From Pempheris klunzingeri (Eukaryota; Chordata; Actinopteri; Acropomatiformes; Pempheridae), in NCBI RefSeq assembly GCF_042242105.1, contig NC_092032.1, forward strand, positions 13,007,915 to 13,071,914: a DNA stretch of 64,000 bases, read 5' to 3'. Under the pieces are notes generated by a model. That model was given only the letters and a program-made list of their open reading frames with translations. It did no database searches and was not told the DNA's origin. Shown here one piece after another: positions 1 through 11,900 of this stretch. Position 1 is the stretch's first letter. Each line of letters opens with the position of its first letter. Position numbers and translations under genes: made by a program.

Positions 1-2169
1 ATAAGCAGCGAAGTAATTGGCTTTCAGTTTAATTTTATGATGGGTTATAAGTGGCATGCTCTGATTATACGCCGACAGTAGCAGTCGAGATCTTAATTCA
101 AGTGATATCACATCTTATTAAACCGCAAAAAACAACATTCCAGGATTAAAAAGCTTCTGTCAGGAGTCGAAAGATCTTGTTCACGATGACTTTTTTTTTT
201 TTTTTTTTTGGTTACTTTTGGGTCCCAGTATTTATTTCAACCGAACCTGTAACCTTTATTTCAACTTGTGTACAACATCTGTGCCTGTATTCCCTTCATT
301 TTCAGTGATTCCCTTTTGCTTTCTGTGTTCTCAGTCCCCACATAAGTATTTGGGTTACAGGAATCCTGTTACGTGTCATTTATTTCCCCCAATCCCCGGC
401 TGTATTGGTGCCATTTCTTTCTGCCACTTTTCTGTTACACAGTGTTTGCCTACAGTTGTCCTCAACTGCTATCAGCAAAAAAACCCATTTTGATTTTTTA
501 TTTTCTTTTGGAGAAATTTCGTCCCTGGCTTCCAGTTGTGCAGCATCTGCAATATCAAGCAGCATTAAAGTGACAAACGCCAACGCAATGTGCCCCAGTT
601 TGAAGGATTTAGGAGATTTTAATGTGCCTTCACAGCTTTCTGTCAACCAAAGGTTAAGTGTCCCCTTTCTTTAAAATCCTTTATCTCGTTCTTCCCACTT
701 CTCTTGTCACCGCTGCGTGCTATTTGGTTAAAGCTTTGCATGTGCGTCAGTCGAGTCTGATAGCAGAGCCGAGGTGTCGGGGTATTTCCTCATATCGGGC
801 TCTCTTTGTTGACGCAAGCTGAAGATGTCTGTCTAACTTTTTTTTTTTTTTTTCTTGTCATGTGTAAAATGCTCATTAGGTGATCTTGTGTGTAGTTTCA
901 AGTGACCTTACCTTTGCCGATTTCATCAAGTATAACTTCTTAATTGAACAGCGAATGCCTACATGTACAGTATAAGATATGCGCTGATGTTGATTCAGAA
1001 ACATAACCCCAGGTGTGATGTAATCATGACCTGAATCTCATGTATGAGCACCTCAAGTAACGGTATCACACATTGTTGGTTGTGAAGAAGCTGTCATGGT
1101 TTCCAAGGAAATAGTTTTTTATGTCTGTATGTATTTCATATACGACTAGTGTAAGACATTCACTTTTGCAGTTTAGCCACTTAAATATGTAAAAAAGAAT
1201 CAAATCCTCAATACGTAAATGTTTTACTTGATATTCAAACACAGAACCACAGCATCTCCCTGCTTAGATATTGTTAGAAACTGGGATCTCTTTTATTTTA
1301 CACCAATGGAGGCCGCATGAGCAGAGCCTTGTAGCTGTACAGAGACCATTTGAAATCTGCTTAAAAAGACATCGAAGTCACTTGTGACGGATATTATCAA
1401 GAGATTCACTCATCAGACTATTTTCTGTGATCAAGAACTACACTGCAGCCGGAGCTCTTCTTGTTTCTCCACTGCTAAACAAGCCTGAGATAATCTTGAA
1501 TCCTAAGACTGATTTCTTGATAATAACCAGAACGAGTGACCCCCGTGTTTAACTTTGGTGCTTTTGTGCTGCTTACATTTCTATGGTGTTCTTTGTCTCA
1601 CAAAGCTTTTTTTTTTTTTTTTTTCTTTCCTGTATGAGAGAGTGAAGAAAACAGATCCATGCTGTGGAACGATAAAAGGCAGTGCTGTGAAATTTAATGT
1701 CATGCTCTTAATACTGTTTTTATGGAGGGGAGATCGTCTTCAGGTGTAATAATTTAGAAGAGTTTATTAGAGTGTTCAAAAGACGTAATAAACGACATAA
1801 AAATCACCGTCTTGTTTTTCTATGTCACAATGTTTGGATTCTCAGGAAAAGTTGCTGAATGTTGGTACTTCCACTTTCATTTCTTCTTTAAGCAGAATTT
1901 TACTGGATTACAAAATACAGCACTGTGATGAAGTATCCTGACTATGACGGCTAGGTAGTTTTTTTTCTTTCTGTGCTCCGGCTTTGCTATAATGTGATTA
2001 CAAAGCCGCTTAAATTGCTACATTAACATCATCCAACAGACAGCAGATGATTCATGCATGAGGGCAGTGGTGATGGTTTTGTATGATGCAGGGACGCCAC
2101 TTGGTGGCCATTTGCGTCATTGCAGTTACCGGCACCACCCAGGCCAAACTCAGATGAGACCAACATAAC
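1..2169. other. Gene-free stretch downstream of bdh1
   Basis: No exon with recognisable protein similarity was found on either strand. The stretch is AT-rich with T-runs near 191-209, 838-854 and 1608-1624. The open frames here are short and look like chance. A palindromic CCACTTGGTGG at 2097-2107 loosely resembles a CTCF core. Nothing else stands out. Confidence 0.6.
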
Positions 2170-3001
2170 ACCATCACATTTTGGTCACTTTATTTCAAAC
2201 CATTCTTGAGAAAAAATTATACTTTGATTGTAATATTTTTCAAAATAAAATGCTCTTCATTCATATTCTATATACAAAATACTTTTCCACCAGACTAGTG
2301 GAGGGAGGGAGGGTGGTTGTTTTTTGTTCAGCGTGCCCATTAATCACGTCAATCATCCTCGCCGTGGAAGTAGCACGCAGGATCTCATGGAGCATGTGAG
2401 ACAAAGTGGGCTTGTGTTGTCGTTACGTAACTTTTTGGGGCGAGTCGAGCCAAATCTCACCACGGCCTTACAGTAGCTGACCTTGGTTTGTTCCGGCGTC
2501 GGCCACAACAGAACAGCAGGAGCCTTCTCTGGAGCTCTACCAGCTTTGGTCCTCATGCCAGTGAGGCTTTAAAAGATTCCCATAAGGCAAAACATTACAC
2601 TTATCAGAGGCAAAAAAAAGAAGGGGACACACACAACCTTTTTTTTCTTAACGATAATATCACAGCAAGCAATAACGATATAGTATTTCTAGCTACCAGT
2701 ACATCATAGCCCTGCTGAGACCCAACACAAAGTAGTTACTACTTATCACGGAATATATCTGAATAGATAAAGTTATGGTTCTTGTCAGACATACAAAAAG
2801 CAAAGTGCAATAATTTAATTACAGTTTAAAAAACCATTAAGTTTTAAGGCTTGATCAGTGAATGATTTCAAGTGCTGAGGAATACATAGCAGAGACCCCT
2901 CTGAGTCTGTAGATCGACGTAGTGCTACACAGTTGGAAATATATGCTACCTGTGATCTGAGGGCTGAAATGGAGGGAGCTTGCACAGGGACAGCTTCTCT
3001 T
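2170..3001 (-). other. bdh1: bdh1 3' untranslated region (inferred)
   Basis: This is the minus-strand sequence between the bdh1 stop codon and a good polyadenylation site. It is AT-rich and contains no further coding similarity. An earlier ATTAAA-type hexamer near 2813-2818 could give a shorter form. The extent is inferred only from the downstream signal. Confidence 0.5.
2189..2194 (-). terminator. bdh1: bdh1 polyadenylation signal AATAAA
   Basis: A canonical AATAAA on the minus strand is followed about 15-35 nt downstream by a GU-rich run (tgtgatggtgttatgttgg), the usual layout of a vertebrate cleavage and polyadenylation site. Cleavage would fall near 2170. Confidence 0.55.
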
Positions 3002-5683
3002 TTAGAAGTAGAGGAAGTCAGATATGGCACCGGGCAGGTGAGTCATCAGCTGCACCCTGATCCACCAGTGCGGCTCTATGGGGTTGTATCGCGTGTAAGG
3101 ACGCTTGGACATGATGGCATCAGCGATGTCATCCAGGACGGGGGCCACGTCCCTCTGTCCGCTGTTGCAGTAAGAGCGCATCAGAGCCATGTGTTGCTCA
3201 AAGTGGGCTTTCCCATAATCCTCCTTGACACGCGAGGGCGCCTCGCTCCACAGCTTATTGGCCGTGGTGGCCACGATGTCACGTGTCAGGATGCCAGTGG
3301 CCACGATGAAGTTCCCTGGTTCGATTATGGACACTTTTACTCCCCAGGCCTTCATCTCATAGCGAAGGCAATCGGAAAAAGCTTCCACGCCGTATTTGGA
3401 CACACAGTAAGGCGACCGCAGGAAATTTCCCATCCGTCCATACATGCTGGCCAGGTTCACAACGCGGCCTGCAGACATCAGGTGACAGAAATGTAGTCAG
3501 GATTTTAAACTTTTCTGCAACCAGAAACCTGAGGATATTTCTCCTTAAAAATACTGATTCATTTGAGTGTAAAAGGAAAAACTATTTAATGCATAAAACA
3601 GTGTGAGATGAAACTAACTAATGCCCCAGTTGCAGATTCAGACTCAAAGCCTGTTAAGCCTCCACGTCCAAAGTTCAACTGTCTTTGAAAACACTCTAGA
3701 AAAAAAGCACAGCCCGGAGCTGAGCTTCAATAAGCTAATAATGTAACGGCATCGCTGCTTCTGGATGAGTCGCTCATTACCAGTTCATTAACAGCAGCGC
3801 AGCACGCGGCTGATAATCTTTGTCAGACAACATCTTTGACATTTGCTTTTCTGAACAACAAGGTCTCTTTAAAACATTACCTATCAAGCTGTTGTTGAAC
3901 CAAAGCTGTGGAATGAACAACTAGTCAGTCCACAGTACTTTAATATTTTCTTTAAAATGTCAGCTAAAAACACACCTCTTTTAACTTTTTGGATCTGTAG
4001 CGTGAATTTATAACTTTCTATTTACCGTTTCTATCCTGGTTTAGTATTCATTGTATATTTGTATTGATTTTTTAAAGTGCTCTCTAGCTATGTCAAGAAA
4101 AGTGACATTATTTTCAACATTTAAAGTTTTTAAAGTAAAGGATTTATATTTGTCTTTCAAATTTCAGGCTTGTTTGCATTCTTAACATTCCTCACAGAAG
4201 TCACGGGACACAATTTAGTGGTTTCTTTCAAACGAGGAATTCTAGGAATGCTCATGATCCTTCATAAAGAAACAATGGGAAATAAACCAAAATGAACCAA
4301 GTGCTTTTCCCTTCGAGATTTTCGCTGTTTGGCACTGCCATGTTGTACTGACATGTCTATGTGTCACAAAGCGGTGATTGTGTGTAAAATACAGTGTTAT
4401 TTTCCAGGTGCTGACCTTTGGCCCGGCGGATTAACGGCAGAACAGCTTTGGTGACCCTGATGGTGCCCCACAAGTTGACCTCTGACACCTGCTTGTAGGT
4501 GTCCATGGAAGTAAACTCGACCTCTCCAAACGTTGACACACCGGCGTTGTTCACCACAGCCCACAGACCTGGGTCATGACCAGCGGGACAAAGAAAAAGT
4601 TAATCAATGAACACACACACTTTTTTTTTTAAACTAAGTTAGTGAATGCAGCTGATTCATTTACAGCACCTCTTTCTGAATCCGGCAGGTTGTCCTCGAT
4701 GAATTCCACAGCCTGGTTCACCTGCTCCTCGCTGCAGACATCCAGCTGGACTACCTTCATGCGATCTGAATGAAATTCCTCCAGCTCCTTTGCACCCTCT
4801 CCACCTTTATCCTGCAGGGGTGACACGTCTCCTCGGTTACACCGACCCATGACATTAAGATGGTTAAGATCAGAGGTCAGAGTGAGCGATCATGTTACAG
4901 TCCGACTCAGAATAAGAGATCAGATTGTGGGTTTTTTATAAATTAGGGGTGTATACAAGCCTCTCTGTGTGCCACTATTCTGTTGTTAGAAGCTACACGA
5001 GTAGTTAATTTATGTTCCATCCTTACCTTAAGGAAGCATCCAGCAAAGACCATGAAGCCAAGCTTGTGCAGATGTTTGGCGAGTGCATGTCCAAACCCAG
5101 TGTCACAGCCTGTGATGAACACAGCTTTCCCCCTCACCTGCAAGATGTACAAAAGGACAACAGCAAACCTTAGGTGCATTAATATCTGCAGCAGTGTAAT
5201 AAAATAAGAATATTCCACATGGGGACATTATGAGCACAACTAGATTACACATGTACAAAACAGCAGTATTTCACTATTTGCAGCAACTTCTATAGTTAAT
5301 AGCGTTATATAATTAATATAATTAGAATATAATTAATAGCGTCCGTGTTATGTTTCACTTGTGGGAAGTGCGTGACAAACTAAAGTGTGTTACAGGACAA
5401 CAGAGCAAAGCTTAACATGACACACTGGTTCATTTTCCTGCTCATGTGAGAGTCCACACTGTAACGTTACCTCCACCAGTCCTCTGGGGATTCGAGGCGT
5501 CGCCACATACAACACAAAAAGTAAATACAGCACAACTATGCACTCGGTCACACTCGTCTCCGGTAATCCCAACATCCTCATGGCTGCGTTCAGCAGAGTG
5601 GGCAGCCCGAAACCCAGCAGCACGGTGAGAAACACTGAAAATGACACCAGGAGCGCCACTCGGAACACGGAGAGCGGAGCCAT
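3002..5683 (-). CDS. bdh1: 3-hydroxybutyrate dehydrogenase 1-like short-chain dehydrogenase, 5 coding exons
   Basis: Coding exons (minus strand, in order) are 5471-5683, 5027-5137, 4670-4811, 4416-4568 and 3002-3468: 1086 nt, 361 aa, all introns GT-AG with matching phases. The protein is a classical SDR. It has the NAD-binding TGCDTGFG at residues 80-87, NNAG at 162-165, and a catalytic Ser214, Tyr227, Lys231 (YCVSK). Stretches such as [23 protein letters not shown] and [11 protein letters not shown] are close to human BDH1, which interconverts acetoacetate and 3-hydroxybutyrate with NAD(H). The C-terminal region rules out the related HSD17B2 as the best match. Oddity: residues 1-71 hold two hydrophobic segments (about 4-29 and 47-61) instead of the basic mitochondrial presequence of mammalian BDH1, so location and substrate may differ. 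The ATG at 5683 was chosen because exon 1 then joins exon 2 in frame. Assignment to BDH1 is by family recognition; a teleost BDH1 paralogue is possible. Confidence 0.88.
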
Positions 5684-6317
5684 CTTGACGGAATAATGTG
5701 TTTACTTTCCTGGCGAGGTCTACATCACCCACGGAGGGGTCACGGCACGCCCCCTGTAGCAGACCACCAGGAGCGTTCACAGCAGCAAGCTGGGTCCTGG
5801 AAACCCGCTCTAAGAAGACGGAAATGTTATTTTAGTAAGATTTCTGTCAGCGAACTCACCATATTTATCTTTTTCAGTAACAATAAAGCGTGGAACAGTT
5901 AAGCTAGGTGGCTAACGCTAGCTGTTAACGCTTCTAATTACAGTATGTACCTGGGCTGAGATAGCGTTAGCAGTGTCCAACCATTACGTTCACGGAGTTA
6001 GCTTGTTGTGCAAATTAAAACGTGTGATTAAAATATTTTTTGTGAAATTCGAGATAGTTTTTAGACTTTATTAAAGTCTGGTCTGGCTCGTGAATGAGTG
6101 GAGCGAAACCGGAAGTGAACCCGGGGTAAAATTCTTTCTCCTAAACCTCTTTGTTTAAACGACGTTTCGCAATTCGAAGTGTTTATCAAAGATACTCTGA
6201 TATCATCTCTGGTCTTCTTCTTCGTCAGTTTCCCCCATTGTTGGCAGCAGCATTTACTTATTTTACATTAATATCAAAAAATTATTTTTTTAATGGAAAA
6301 TGCAGCTTTTTTTCAAT

Positions 6318-7413
6318 GGCTTCCCTGTAATGTGACGCAATGGCTCCAAATACCGGAAATTATTAGCATACTATACTTCACAAATAGGGCACCTCTCTTT
6401 ATAATGTTTTTAAGTGCCTCTACTGTTTTTGATTTTTTAATACATATTTTTATGGAAAATTCCTGATTTATTCTCTCTTTTTCTTTGATACCGATAAAAT
6501 CTCTCTGTATTTATATTGGTTTTTAGTGCTTTTATTTTCTTTTTCACATTATTCCATGTAATGTGACTCCAAATCAATACCAGAATGGCTTCCTTCATCA
6601 TTCTTGTCTTTATTTTGTTTCATCTTACCTACATCTCACTGACATCTCCTCCTAAATATAGACATATCCAAAAAGTAAATTAATCTAATTTGAAATTTAA
6701 AAATCTCTCTTAAACCCAAAAACAATATAAGCAATGACATCCAAAAACAGCTACAGTCCAACTACAGTCTGCTTACAATTTAACCACAATACATCAACCA
6801 TTGCAGTAATGTTTGAAGTATTCAATTGTTGGTTATAATGAAGACTGGTTAACCTGATACTTTGATTTTAAACACCACTGAATTTGTGAGTTGAATTCTG
6901 ACAACATGGTATTGAATACACTGTCCAACAAAAAGGAATCCTTTGCAGAGGGCAAATGACCCTTTATCTTAATGCCAAAAGTTTGTTTTCTGTCTCTGAC
7001 CCTTTTTTGAAGCACCTCATATTTGGAGCTTAGTTGTCGAACCCCTGTGCTTCGTTTTCTAAGATGTCCTCTACCTCCCTCCGCTTCTTTCTACCTCAGG
7101 TGCATTATCGCCACCTACTGCTCCTCAGGACCTCAGTCCAGTCATGTCATATGTAAATATTAAGAAGAAGATTAGAAGAAGCACTGACATGCAACATAAA
7201 GAGGTGAGTCCCTTTTAGACCAGTGTAGTTATCATTTCTGGCATTGGATTGGTGTCACTGCCTCACATTATATGTAAGCTATTTCCATTAAAATATTTAG
7301 GAAAAAAAATAGAAGCATTGGAATCTAGCATGAAGAGGTGTGTCCCATTTGTCCAGTTTAGCGATACATTTTGGTGATAGTGTCACTTCACATTACGTGG
7401 AAGCTGTGGAAAA
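6318..7413. repeat. Old inverted-repeat (fold-back) element
   Basis: Plus-strand blocks 6318-6406 and 6551-6592 reappear, diverged and inverted, at 7326-7413 and 7190-7284. Shared words include GTAATGTGA, ACAAAT.GG.CAC.CCTCT and AAT.CCAG.AATG. The outer copy matches the outer and the inner matches the inner, so the whole is one long imperfect inverted repeat with an internal duplication rather than four random copies. It carries no coding capacity. It may be the relic of a non-autonomous fold-back DNA transposon; the family was not identified. Confidence 0.45.
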
Positions 7414-7702
7414 AAAATGCCACAAATTTTAGTGTAACATTAATGTAAAATAGATATTTTACACATTAGTGTTTAAAGGTCATGTGCTACATAAAATTAA
7501 TTTAGCTTAATTTCTAATCATAATTTTCACCAACATCGCCATGTCAGCATGGAGGTACTGCAATCATCGTTTTTTGATTAAACAATAATTCATTGGTCCC
7601 CAAGTCACCCTGTAAGGTTTAAGGGCCCAGGCTGAGAGGTGAGCCATGTATCTACTTTCTCCCATTTTGTGTGCGTTTGTTTGTAGGACTTTCAGGGACA
7701 CG

Positions 7703-7725
7703 CACACACACACACACACACACAC
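7703..7725. repeat. CA dinucleotide microsatellite
   Basis: About eleven uninterrupted CA units. Confidence 0.9.
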
Positions 7726-8104
7726 CAGACTTACAACCTGTTAATTGAGTTTTGGGTCAGTGGTTGAGGGTAGTGTTTGGTTAAGGAAAGTAATGGTCAA
7801 GTCTCCAGCATATGAATGCAAGTTTATGCAGATACCTCAAGTGATATAGTGTGCGAGTTTCAAAATAAGTTGCTGGTGTACCATTTCATAGAATGAGCAG
7901 CCTTCATTTTAAAACATTGGTATTACAAATACTGGTAGCCAGTTTTGATACATATTTCCCACCTGACAGAGTGAGTAACCTCACTTACTGTATGCACCAT
8001 TATTCTCCTGTAGCTCACACCGGGAGAGCAGCTCAAGTATCAAAGAACTGGTTTTGAACACTGACAACTGTAGCTAAAGCAAAAAAAAAGAACAGACACG
8101 CCAG

Positions 8105-8935
8105 AGCAAATCCAAAAACATTTAATGTTTTTAATATTTCCAGATGACAGATTTTGTGGTACAGCCAACATCCTGGTCATGTAAAACACAGAAAGTTAAA
8201 AAACCTAATCATGTACAGAAACACTGCTAGTCAAGAACAGGTAGAATGATGGCAATGGAGAGAGAAAGACACTAAGGCACTAAGGATAGCGTGCATGTAT
8301 GGCTAAATGACCATACTATGGCCTTTAGAAGTGCTGTAAACATGTTTTAAATCTATGTTAAACAGAGGCTGTTTTAAATTCAGAAAGGCAAGAGAAATCA
8401 ACTTCTGAGAAAAGATTATATTAATGCTCAGAAGACTGCTAGATGACTGCATAGTAGAAAAAAAAAAAAAAAAAAAAAAGAAAAATGTTCATGTAGGTGA
8501 CTGCTAACCTTAGACAGATACAACAGGCCCAGGTCAACTCGTTGCCATCTCCTTTTCCATAAAAAGGAGTCATGACATGAAAAATATATTGTAGTATCTT
8601 AAAAAAGTGAATTGGTTATGTTAAATCTTTCCTGATCTTCACAGTGTAGCAGAACAGATACCTGTGGCCAGGTGACGGTCTTGCATAGACTATTAAAGCC
8701 GTTCATAAGGTTTAAATTTTAATTTCCCATTTAAACGGCGCCGTCTTTGGAGTGTGGAGGGCGGGTATGGAGTGTGGGGGAGGGGGGGTGCTGGTGGAGG
8801 GAGAGACTCAACTCATTTCTAGTTGAGAAACAGGTAAGGAGGGAAAATGCAACCTGTTTTACAGTATTTCCTTGAAAGACCTGTGGTGATTGTTAAACTG
8901 CAAGTGCTCTTTTATCATCCCGCTGCCTTGTCTCT
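8105..8935 (-). other. gyg1: gyg1 3' untranslated region (inferred)
   Basis: This sequence follows the gyg1 stop codon on the minus strand. It ends at two ATTAAA hexamers (8121-8126 and 8130-8135) followed by a T/G-rich run (tgtctgttcttttttttt) suited to a cleavage site. It contains a 22-nt A-run on the plus strand (8458-8479), which reads as U-run in the transcript. Confidence 0.5.
8121..8135 (-). terminator. gyg1: gyg1 polyadenylation signals (two ATTAAA)
   Basis: Two copies of the common variant hexamer lie 3 nt apart on the minus strand, with a U/GU-rich element about 30 nt further on. No canonical AATAAA was seen nearer the stop codon. Confidence 0.45.
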
Positions 8936-11900
8936 TTATTTGAGAAAAGTGTCGAGCTTTCTCTTGATATTGTCAAATGAGTCCATTCCCATGTAGTCTG
9001 CCTGACCTTGCTCCCATTTCTGCTTCCGTTCCTCTGAGGACATCTGGGGTTCGAGTGCTTGTGCATGTGAAAGGCTCTCAGCCTGAGCAAAAGTATAAAA
9101 GAACACACGACAGTGAGACAAAGAGCAGGAAAACAGAAAATGAATCAATGACTAGACACAGACTGCACGGAGAACATCGTTTGCGCTCACTGCTTTGTGT
9201 AAGCACTGAACTCGCCATACGCATTAATGGCAAACAAAAGCGAAAGCTCTGATTTTAGAGGAAGATCAGTAACACTGTTAAACCAAACTGTTATTGACTG
9301 CTACGCTATTAGAAAACCAAACCCATACCTGTCCACTCTCAAAAGTGACCATGTCACTGTACTGGAACTTTATGAGATGAACAGGAAGACAGAAAAGGGG
9401 TATATCATCCAGAATCGGAGCAAAATATGGTGAAAAGTAAAATACATTTCAGGTGAAGCCACACAAATGTAACAGCTGAATACAGTACAGTTCAAAATAG
9501 GTCAATCAAGTGTTTTCCAGCATTAACAAAGCACCACAAAACGGAGCCGTCCAACCAGGAACCCTCGAATCTTCAGCTCTGCCCATTTCCTGCTGGAACA
9601 GACTGATACACCAAAGTTGCGTGCAGTGTAAACACAAGGCTGCAGGTCTAATAAGACAAAGATGGGCGCTCACCTCCACACATCCAGAGTTGAATGGCTG
9701 GTCTCCATATTGCTCCTGCAGCATGGGCACCACAGCGCTGCAGTACAGGGTCCACCAGTCCAGGAGGAAGCTGGGGTGTGCGCTGGCCTCGTGCACACTC
9801 CCTTGAATCTGTTTGGCTTTGGGGTCAAACATGTAACTCCACGGCTTGGTCTTCCCCAGGAAATGGACCACCTTGGCATTGCCACCATATCTGGAATGAT
9901 TAATATGGTCAATGAGAGTTAGAATGACGCCAAATATTACAGAAGATTGATGGTTAGATTTGGTGAATCAATTTCAGATAAGTGATTTACATTCAGAAAA
10001 TATGTTTTTTGTGATCATAAAATTATCCCACATTCAACAGTGAACTGAGAAATGTCTGTTTATGTGTTAAATACAACCTGCCAAGTTCGATTAATGGTGA
10101 CTCCTGGTCTGTTAGTACAGACAGCCTTAATCCACACACCACTTTATTCTTGTCCGACACGGTTGTATTGTAAGGTCGGTTATGCTGGGACAAAAAAGTG
10201 GCGACTGCAGTCTGCAGAAAGTTGTGTTGTACATGTTGTCAGCAAACAAGTACATTGGCCACAGTTTTTTATCATTTTAATAGAACATTTATTTGAAAAG
10301 CTCTGTGTTTCTACTCATATCACAACATGAAAATATCATGTAAGGTTACCCTTTGTGCTATTATTGTAGTGGTATTAGCAGGCTTGTACTGGACTACTTT
10401 ATATTGAATAGTGACCATCACAAACCAGGCCAGCCCCTACAGATATAGATTTCTTCTTTGTACTGGCAAACCGCATCTGGTCCTGTGGGGGTTGTTTTGT
10501 TTGTTGTGGACAACTACTAACAAGTAAACACATGTTTATCATCTGTGTCATCCTCAGGGTTGCCAGGAAATGCCAAACCTAAGAGCATGTTGATGAGGTT
10601 TGTCTCTATGGAGGAGAGGGGTTTAGAAGCAGGGAGGCAACGAGGATGGGGGGGGGGGCTTAAGAACGGGTCCACAATGACCAGTCCTAAAGGCGGACAT
10701 AAAAGGTCTTTAAATAAACTGCTCTATTTTAGGATTTGGTTTCAGCTGTTGGGAGCTCAGGGTGGATATCCAACCCAGCGCTGAGGCCTGCTGGGGGACG
10801 CTCCGGCAGAGTCGCTGGAATCTCAGTGCTCGTCGCTCGTAACCCGATGTCATGTCACGATGGCACTACACGTTCATGTGATCTAGTATCTGCTTACACC
10901 TTGGCCTTGCACTCGATACCTCAGTCACATTGATGGACTCTCTGCTGTAGTATAATCAAACAGTCTTGTGGAGGTGTATATATATATATGCTAGTACCTT
11001 AAACAGCAGAATCACACCCAAGTTGAATTTCTGTGGTGTTTCTGAAAAGCATTCACACAGTAGTCAGACGGACACTTACTGCTTGAATGCTGGAAGGTAA
11101 GTGTAGATGGCTATGCTGCTGAGGTTGTAGATGAACGGGAGGTGTTTCGATATGTCAGCTGTTGCCCAGTTGCTGAAGAAGCCATTCAGAACACCTTGGT
11201 CACCTCCTGCAACAGAGGGGGGAGGAAAATTAACATGGGACAGACTTTTCTCAGAACACCAGTGAGCGATACTACAAGAAGTGTGTTTTAAATTCACATC
11301 AAAAAACTGCATGTAAAAAGTGTTTTTCCCAGGCAGGGAAAACGTCAGGTAGCTACAGGTGTCAATATAAGAGTCTAATTTCTTTGCATTACAAGCATGG
11401 ACATGCTGTGAGAGTTGGCTGTTGTGGAGGCTTCACAGCCAACTCTGCTTACGCAACGCACAGCTTACAAAATGCTGTGACGGGTTTAGAGTATGACTGG
11501 ATAGCTTTTTTTTTTTTTCAAAGAGGAAAAGCTGAGTGAGGGTGCAGTCAGATGATCTGCACACCTGTGACAGCCAGATTAATTAGTCTTTCCGCTTGGT
11601 CTACATTTGTCAGGCCGCTTAGATCGGGGCAAGCGAGCCGTTCAGACACGTGTACCCACACACTCAACACTTCCTTCCAAATTTGAAATAAAAAATTAAA
11701 TATGCAGTCATGCATGTGCACAGTGTAGATTTATAGTGAGCCCAGTGGCCTCACAGAAGGTTAAAGAGACAGGATGTACAGACCATTTAGGTCACATGTG
11801 CATTACTGTTGACACCCTACTCTTCACTGATGGCAAAATATCAAAGATCAGTGTGTTGTAGAAATGGCCGGGCAGGGGGGGGGGGGGGGGGGGGGGGGGG

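Larger units (their letters stand above)
5684..8104. other. Intergenic region between bdh1 5' end and gyg1 3' end
   Basis: It contains the bdh1 upstream region (minus strand; a GC-box-like GGGGGCG lies near 5750, and no TATA box is evident), an ETS-type CCGGAAGTG near 6110, the inverted-repeat element at 6318-7413 and a CA microsatellite. No coding exon is recognisable. Confidence 0.5.

Noticed and set aside
2933..3496. 187-codon open frame on the plus strand
   Set aside because: It lies antisense to bdh1 coding exon 5, whose minus frame has clear SDR motifs; the plus frame has no family resemblance.
3002..5683. HSD17B2 or retinol dehydrogenase instead of bdh1
   Set aside because: The hydrophobic N-terminus suggested these, but the core and C-terminus ([21 protein letters not shown]) are much closer to BDH1.
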